Part shown: positions 59,930 through 64,000 of the stretch, in pieces
Position numbering within the stretch: position 1 is the stretch's first letter
Layout: every line of letters begins with the position of its first letter
Translations under genes and position numbers: made by a program
Source: Sandaracinobacteroides saxicola
GTDB lineage: Bacteria; Pseudomonadota; Alphaproteobacteria; Sphingomonadales; Sphingomonadaceae
Direction of reading: 5' to 3'
Assembly: GCF_014117445.1 (NCBI RefSeq)
Contig: NZ_CP059851.1
Coordinates: 248,001 to 312,000, forward strand
Length of the DNA: 64,000 nt
Notes under the pieces: model-generated
The model's database searches: none
What the model was told of the DNA's origin: nothing
The model's input: only the letters and a program-made list of their open reading frames with translations

Positions 59930-59938
59930 GGCCACGCC

Positions 59939-60220
59939 TCAGACCGAGAGATGGCCCGGAATGCGCAGATGCCGGCGGCCGACTTCGACAAAGAGCGGAT
60001 CGCGCTTGGCTGCCCAGACGGCGGCGAAATGGCCGATCGCCCAGATGAGGAGACCGACCAGCCATAGCCGCAAGCCGAGACCGACAGCGCCGGCGAGCGT
60101 ACCGTTCATGATGGCGATGCTGCGCGGTGCGCCGCCCAGCAGGATATGCTCGGTCAGCGCGCGGTGGACCGGAACCGAGAAGCCCGCGACCTCATCGGGA
60201 TGATGCAGGAGGCCCGCCAT
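59939..60220 (-). CDS. trbD: TrbD, VirB3-like protein
   Basis: 93 residues; VPVHRALTEHILLGGAPRSI is the family start, followed by two hydrophobic segments (IMNGTLAGAVGLGLRLWLV, GLLIWAIGHFAAVWA). Inner-membrane partner of the VirB4-type ATPase. The start overlaps the trbC stop by one base. Confidence 0.92.
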   Translation of the reverse strand: MAGLLHHPDEVAGFSVPVHRALTEHILLGGAPRSIAIMNGTLAGAVGLGLRLWLVGLLIWAIGHFAAVWAAKRDPLFVEVGRRHLRIPGHLSV

Positions 60221-60552
60221 CAGACGAGCGCCCCGCCGCCGAACGAGAAGAACGACAGGAAGAAGCTGGACGCCGCGAAGGCGATCGACAGGCCGAAGAC
60301 GATCTGGATGAGGCGCCGAAATCCTCCGCTCGTGTCGCCGAACGCCAGCGTCAGGCCGGTGACGATGATGATGATCACCGCGATGATCTTGGCGACCGGT
60401 CCCTCGATCGACTGGAGGATGGACTGCAGCGGCGCTTCCCAGGGCATCGAGGAGCCGGATGCGTGGGCGGCGGGCGCCAGAAGAAAGCTCAGGGTCAGCG
60501 CTGTGGCGGCGGTTGCGAGGCGCTGATGGCCGCGCGCGATATGTCGGATCAT
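60220..60552 (-). CDS. trbC: TrbC, VirB2-like pilin
   Basis: 110 residues: a signal peptide ending AAHASG, then two hydrophobic helices (GPVAKIIAVIIIIVTGLTLA, LIQIVFGLSIAFAASSFFLS), as in conjugative pilins. The TrbC of RP4 is cyclised by TraF; no TraF peptidase is in this window. The start overlaps the trbB stop. Confidence 0.93.
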   Translation of the reverse strand: MIRHIARGHQRLATAATALTLSFLLAPAAHASGSSMPWEAPLQSILQSIEGPVAKIIAVIIIIVTGLTLAFGDTSGGFRRLIQIVFGLSIAFAASSFFLSFFSFGGGALV

Positions 60553-61538
60553 GCGGGTTCTCCTTGTGGGTCGGGGGGCTGGGTTGCGGGGGAAAGGCGG
60601 TAGTCGGTGTCCGTCCCGAGCCCTTCGACGCGGGCGAGTTCGGCGAGACGCCGCGCAGCGCCGCGGCCGGAGAGCACGGCCACCAGATCGATGGTCTCGG
60701 CGATCAGCGCCCGGGGGACGGTGACGGCAGCTTCCTGGATGAGCTGCTCGAGGCGGCGCAGCGCGCCGAGCGCGGTGCCCGCGTGGATCGTGCCGATCCC
60801 GCCGGGATGGCCGGTGCCCCAGGCCTTCAGGAGATCGAGCGCCTCAGCCCCACGCACCTCGCCGATCGGGATCCGATCCGGCCGCAGCCGCAGCGAGGAG
60901 CGCACCAGGTCGGACAGGGTCGCGACGCCGTCCTTGGTGCGCATGGCGATGATGTTCTGCGCCCGGCATTGCAGCTCGCGGGTGTCTTCGATGACGATGA
61001 CGCGGTCGGTTGTCTTCGCGACCTCGGCCAGCAGGGCATTGGTCAGCGTGGTCTTGCCTGTGCTGGTTCCGCCGGCGACGAGGATGTTGGCGCGCGCTGC
61101 GACCGCCTGCCGGAGGATGTCGGCCTGGTCGGCCGTCATGATGCTGGCGGCGACATAGTCGTCGAGCGTGAAGACGGCGACGGCAGGCTTGCGGATCGCG
61201 AAGACCGGAGCCGTCACGACCGGCGGCAGCAGGCCCTCGAAGCGCTCGCCGGTTTCGGGCAGCTCGGCCGAGACACGCGGCCGACGGTCATGCACCTCGG
61301 CACCGACATGATGGGCGACGAGGCGGATGATGCGTTCGCCATCGGCTGCCGAAAGTCGCTCTCCCGTATCGGACAGGCCGTCAGACAGCCGGTCGACCCA
61401 GAGCCGCCCATCGGGGTTGAGCATGACCTCGACGATCGCGGGGTCTTCCAGGAATCGGGCGACCGCAGGCCCCAGCGCGGTGCGCAGCATGCGTGCGCCG
61501 CGTGAAGCTGCTTCCGATTGCTGATGGTTGACCGCCAC
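60549..61538 (-). CDS. trbB: TrbB, VirB11-like secretion ATPase
   Basis: 329 residues starting from GTG at 61538. Hexameric ATPase with Walker [18 protein letters not shown], Asp box [12 protein letters not shown], Walker [17 protein letters not shown] and His box [13 protein letters not shown]. First gene of the trb operon on the - strand. In related elements a CopG-like gene and traG lie upstream; here the hipBA locus takes that place. A decayed copy of its 5' 150 bases lies at 63347-63501. Confidence 0.95.
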   Translation of the reverse strand: MAVNHQQSEAASRGARMLRTALGPAVARFLEDPAIVEVMLNPDGRLWVDRLSDGLSDTGERLSAADGERIIRLVAHHVGAEVHDRRPRVSAELPETGERFEGLLPPVVTAPVFAIRKPAVAVFTLDDYVAASIMTADQADILRQAVAARANILVAGGTSTGKTTLTNALLAEVAKTTDRVIVIEDTRELQCRAQNIIAMRTKDGVATLSDLVRSSLRLRPDRIPIGEVRGAEALDLLKAWGTGHPGGIGTIHAGTALGALRRLEQLIQEAAVTVPRALIAETIDLVAVLSGRGAARRLAELARVEGLGTDTDYRLSPATQPPDPQGEPA

Positions 61539-61721
61539 GTCGTCCCCGTTCGCTTGCGGGCTCGCGCGACGCGCGGCCCTGGATCGGGGATGAGTAAGAA
61601 AGGCAGGAATTGGGGCGTTGCAACAACGCTTGAGGGGTCATCGTACTGTGGCGAAGAAAGACAGGTGATCGGCGGACCGGCGTCGAGCCACGGCAGCGTT
61701 TGCGGCTCCTGATTGGCGCGT

Positions 61722-61737
61722 TTTCCCGAGCGGGAAT
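61722..61737. promoter_or_regulatory. Candidate HipB operator 1
   Basis: TTTCCCGAGCGGGAAT, a TTCCCG-AG-CGGGAA palindrome. Its centre lies exactly 50 bases before that of site 2. Confidence 0.65.
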
Positions 61738-61771
61738 AATTCAGACCCGGGAGCTACCCCCACACGCAGGC

Positions 61772-61787
61772 TTTCCCGAGCGGGAAA
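61772..61787. promoter_or_regulatory. Candidate HipB operator 2
   Basis: TTTCCCGAGCGGGAAA, the best copy, with perfect 7-base arms around AG. The core AGCGGGAA sequence is identical to site 1 over 15 bases. Confidence 0.7.
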
Positions 61788-61820
61788 TTCTTATAGACAT
61801 TCTTCAGGAATCCATGATAC

Positions 61821-61836
61821 TTTCCCGTTCGGTAAA
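61821..61836. promoter_or_regulatory. Candidate HipB operator 3
   Basis: TTTCCCGTTCGGTAAA, a weaker copy with one arm mismatch, centred 49 bases after site 2 and ending 4 bases before the hipB ATG, where a bound repressor would block both transcription and ribosome access. Confidence 0.6.
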
Positions 61837-61840
61837 TATC

Positions 61841-62083
61841 ATGGCCAGACGCAACCTCACCACCGCCGAGATCGGCGACATTGTTCGGACAACCCGCAAG
61901 GCCGCTGGCCTGCGGCAGGACGAGCTTGCCGGCGCAGCTGGCGTCGGCCTGCGCTTCATCGTCGATCTCGAAGCGGGCAAGGCGACCGCGCAGATCGGCA
62001 AGACGCTTCAGGTCCTATCGGCGCTGGGCTGCTCGCTCGATATCACACCGCCGTCCGACCCCAAAGGAGCGCGGAAGGCATGA
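61841..62083 (+). CDS. hipB: HipB-like antitoxin
   Basis: 80 residues; a helix-turn-helix of the Xre/Cro type (IGDIVRTTRKAAGLRQDELA, GAAGVGLRFIVDLEAGKATA, TLQVLSALGCSLDI), the standard HipB body. It should repress its own operon and neutralise HipA. ATG 61841 lies right after operator 3, without a strong ribosome binding site. The frame back to 61700 has no domain sequence. The stop overlaps hipA (ATGA). Confidence 0.9.
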   Translation: MARRNLTTAEIGDIVRTTRKAAGLRQDELAGAAGVGLRFIVDLEAGKATAQIGKTLQVLSALGCSLDITPPSDPKGARKA

Positions 62084-63348
62084 CGCGCACCCTCGATATC
62101 TGGTGGGACGGGCGCCTGGTAGGCCAGCTGACGCAGGACAAGCACGGTGAACTCGGCTTCGCCTATGCGCGGGCTTGGCTTGACGATGAGGAGGCGCAGC
62201 CCTTGTCCGCCTCGCTGCCAAAGCGGGCGGAGCCGTTCACCCGCCGCGAATGCCGCCCGTATTTCAGCGGTCTCCTGCCGGAAGAAAGCCAGCGCGACGC
62301 CGCAGCTCAGGCACTCGGCGTGTCGCGGGCCAATGATTTCGCCCTTCTTGATCGCCTCGGCGGCGATGTGGCGGGCGCGCTCCAGCTTCTGCCGCCCGGC
62401 GAAGTACCAGCCACTCTTGCCCCCGATCAACGGCCAACCCCGCTTGACGATGCAGGGTTGATCCGGGTTCTGGATGCGCTGCCCGTCCGACCATTGCTGG
62501 CTGGCGAGGAAGGCCTGCGTCTCTCTCTCGCTGGCGCGCAATCGAAGGTTCCGGTGGTTCTGGTGGATGGCGTGGTGGCCTTGCCTGCGCCGGGCCAGCC
62601 GACGACGCATATTCTCAAGCCCCCGATATCCCGCTTCGCGGCCACGACCGAGAACGAGGCGTTTGTGATGCGCCTTGCTGCCGCAATCGGCTTCGATGTC
62701 GCGCCGGTAGAAGTCCGCATCGTGCAGGATCGAACATTTCTGCTGGTCCAGCGCTATGACCGCGCCACCGGCGACGATGGCTTCGTGCGCCGGATCCATC
62801 AGGAGGATTTCTGCCAGGCGCTCGGCGTGCCGCCGGAGACCAAGTACGCCAGCGAGGGCGGCCCGACGTTCAAGGATTGCTTCGCGCTGCTCCGCCGGGT
62901 CGTCGCAAGGCCCGCTGTCGATGTGCTGAAGCTCCTCGATGCCGTGATCTTCAATGTGATCGCCGGGAACGCCGACGCACATGGCAAGAATTTCTCGATC
63001 CTCTACGGCGCCGAAGGCCCACGCCTCGCCCCGCTCTATGATCTGCTCGCAACCGTTGCCTATCCCGATCTCTCGCCGAAATTCGCTATGAAGATCGGAA
63101 GGCGGGCGACGCTCGCGGAACTGGACGCCGATGGCTGGGCAGCGTTTGCGGCGGACGCGGGTGTCGGTCTGCCGCTGGTACGACGACGGATTGCAGAGAT
63201 CAGCAAAGCTGTCCTTGAGAAGGCAACCGCCGTCGGAGCCGAGCTTTCGCGTCCAGGGTTGGACAGAACGGCTATTGCGCGGTTTGCCGAGATGATCCGC
63301 GAGCGCGGCGAGCGCTGCGCTCTTACGGTCGCGGGACCTTCTCAATGA
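62080..63348 (+). CDS. hipA: HipA-like serine/threonine kinase toxin
   Basis: 422 residues. The N-terminal subdomain (LDIWWDGRLVGQLTQD, FSGLLPEES near 62-70) leads into the kinase core. SLAGAQSK at 149-156 is the P-loop-like region where E. coli HipA autophosphorylates (its Ser150 counterpart is likely Ser149). HILKPP supplies the ATP lysine, and NADAHGKN at 297-304 carries catalytic Asp299; Asp321 in YDLLA is the metal ligand. All key residues are present, so it is probably active; HipA toxins phosphorylate a translation target such as GltX. It ends at the edge of the trbB-like remnant. Confidence 0.93.
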   Translation: MTRTLDIWWDGRLVGQLTQDKHGELGFAYARAWLDDEEAQPLSASLPKRAEPFTRRECRPYFSGLLPEESQRDAAAQALGVSRANDFALLDRLGGDVAGALQLLPPGEVPATLAPDQRPTPLDDAGLIRVLDALPVRPLLAGEEGLRLSLAGAQSKVPVVLVDGVVALPAPGQPTTHILKPPISRFAATTENEAFVMRLAAAIGFDVAPVEVRIVQDRTFLLVQRYDRATGDDGFVRRIHQEDFCQALGVPPETKYASEGGPTFKDCFALLRRVVARPAVDVLKLLDAVIFNVIAGNADAHGKNFSILYGAEGPRLAPLYDLLATVAYPDLSPKFAMKIGRRATLAELDADGWAAFAADAGVGLPLVRRRIAEISKAVLEKATAVGAELSRPGLDRTAIARFAEMIRERGERCALTVAGPSQ

Positions 63349-63501
63349 GCCGACCGACTCAGAGCCACCCATGCAGGTTGGGCGTGACCTCGACGATTCC
63401 CGCATCTTTCAGGAATCGAGCGATCGCAGGTTACATCTCAGCGCGAAATGTGCGTGCGTCGCATGACGCTGCTTCCGACTACTGATGGCTGAAAGACGCA
63501 T
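63347..63501 (-). pseudogene. Decayed second copy of the trbB 5' end
   Basis: 155 bases align without large gaps to 61386-61538, the first 50 codons of trbB, in the same orientation. Shared blocks include GTGACCTCGACGAT-type and CAGGAATCG sequence and the GCTGCTTCCGA...CTGATGG end. It has substitutions throughout and an early stop in the - strand frame (after about 30 codons). It begins at the hipA stop codon and ends just before the alpha/beta hydrolase start. This is a remnant of another trb operon or of a duplication. Confidence 0.8.
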
Positions 63502-63503
63502 CA

Positions 63504-64000
63504 ATGAAAACGACGGACGCTCCCCAACAAGCAGCCGCGCGATCGCACACCGTTCAAATCAACAACATTGAGCTGCATTATGAGGAGTACGGAGACGGAA
63601 CACCTCTCGTGCTTTTGCATGGGTTTGGCGGTTGTGCGCAAAACTGGCATCCTTTCACGACCGACCTCTCAAAGCGCCATCGACTGATCGCCGTGGACTT
63701 GCGCGGGCATGGCTACTCAACCAATCCCGACAAGACGTTCACGCATAGAGCAGCGGCCAGCGACGTGTTTCTGCTGCTGGAAAGACTGAAAGTCGATCAG
63801 TTCTCTGCAATGGGAATGAGCTCGGGTGGGATGGTACTCCTGCATATGGCCACAAGCCAACCTAAACGCATCGACTCGATGGTGTTGATCAGTGCCACCT
63901 CCCATTTCCCCGACCAGGCGAGGGCGATTATGCGCCGAGCATCGTTCGTCGCCATGCCTCGACACGTGCAAGACATGTATCGGCACTGCGCAAAACGCGG
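63504..64000 (+). CDS. Alpha/beta hydrolase (3' end outside window)
   Basis: 165 codons are visible; the frame is open to the window edge. LVLLHGFGGCAQNWHPF carries the oxyanion-hole HGFGG, VDLRGHGYSTNP the second conserved block, and AMGMSSGGMVLLHMA the nucleophile elbow with Ser in G-M-S-S-G-G. The acid and histidine of the triad would lie beyond the edge. The N-terminus has no signal peptide. Less GC-rich codons than the chromosomal genes fit a mobile-element passenger. The substrate is unknown. Confidence 0.85.
   Translation, partial: MKTTDAPQQAAARSHTVQINNIELHYEEYGDGTPLVLLHGFGGCAQNWHPFTTDLSKRHRLIAVDLRGHGYSTNPDKTFTHRAAASDVFLLLERLKVDQFSAMGMSSGGMVLLHMATSQPKRIDSMVLISATSHFPDQARAIMRRASFVAMPRHVQDMYRHCAKR

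Larger units (their letters stand above)
61539..61840. promoter_or_regulatory. Divergent control region, trb operon / hipBA
   Basis: 302 bases without a gene between the start of trbB (leftward) and hipB (rightward). The hipB side holds three evenly spaced TTTCCCG palindromes, listed below. The trbB side shows no clear promoter by eye. Confidence 0.6.

Overview
The window is GC-rich DNA from an alphaproteobacterium, most likely of the order Sphingomonadales. This is inferred from the addB-addA-trxA order, the contiguous str, S10, spc and alpha ribosomal operons, an S5 with an RGG-rich N-terminus, and dispersed CCCCTCCC-type palindromes. No rRNA, tRNA or CRISPR array was found.

Positions 1-20,000 are chromosomal. 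They hold the end of addB, then addA and trxA; a membrane-anchored LuxR/DUF4019 regulator; a GST-like protein; and an AT-rich islet with one orphan gene, a remnant of an HlyD secretion adaptor and two 140-bp direct repeats. After these come argJ, which carries an in-frame repeat insertion, secA, a DUF2306/DUF423 membrane pair, a nuclease-helicase of the DUF2075 type coupled to an enoyl-CoA hydratase, and a secreted amidohydrolase.

Positions 20,178-39,046 are the ribosomal superoperon: rpsL-rpsG-fusA-tuf, a terminator, the S10 operon (rpsJ to rpsQ), the spc operon (rplN to secY), adk, and rpsM-rpsK-rpoA-rplQ. All genes are on the + strand and mostly overlap or nearly touch. Positions 39,133-43,689 hold a methyltransferase, an iron-type alcohol dehydrogenase, a thioesterase, a Gly-Tyr repeat protein and guaA.

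From the 3' end of guaA (about 43,690) to the right edge the DNA is an integrated conjugative-type element. It has a P4-type tyrosine integrase with candidate arm sites and an AlpA-like regulator. Its cargo is a MocR regulator divergent from a four-module flavodoxin/ferredoxin-reductase fusion with small membrane proteins, plus a LysR regulator. A trb type IV secretion operon (trbB to trbI plus DUF2274, on the - strand) and a hipBA toxin-antitoxin pair with three spaced palindromic operators follow. Just after hipA lies a decayed second copy of the trbB 5' end, then the start of an alpha/beta hydrolase cut by the window. No coupling protein (TraG/VirD4) or relaxase is visible, so the element is either incomplete or continues to the right.

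The most unusual items are the four-module oxidoreductase cluster, the hipBA segment flanked by two trbB 5' ends, and the repeat element translated inside argJ.
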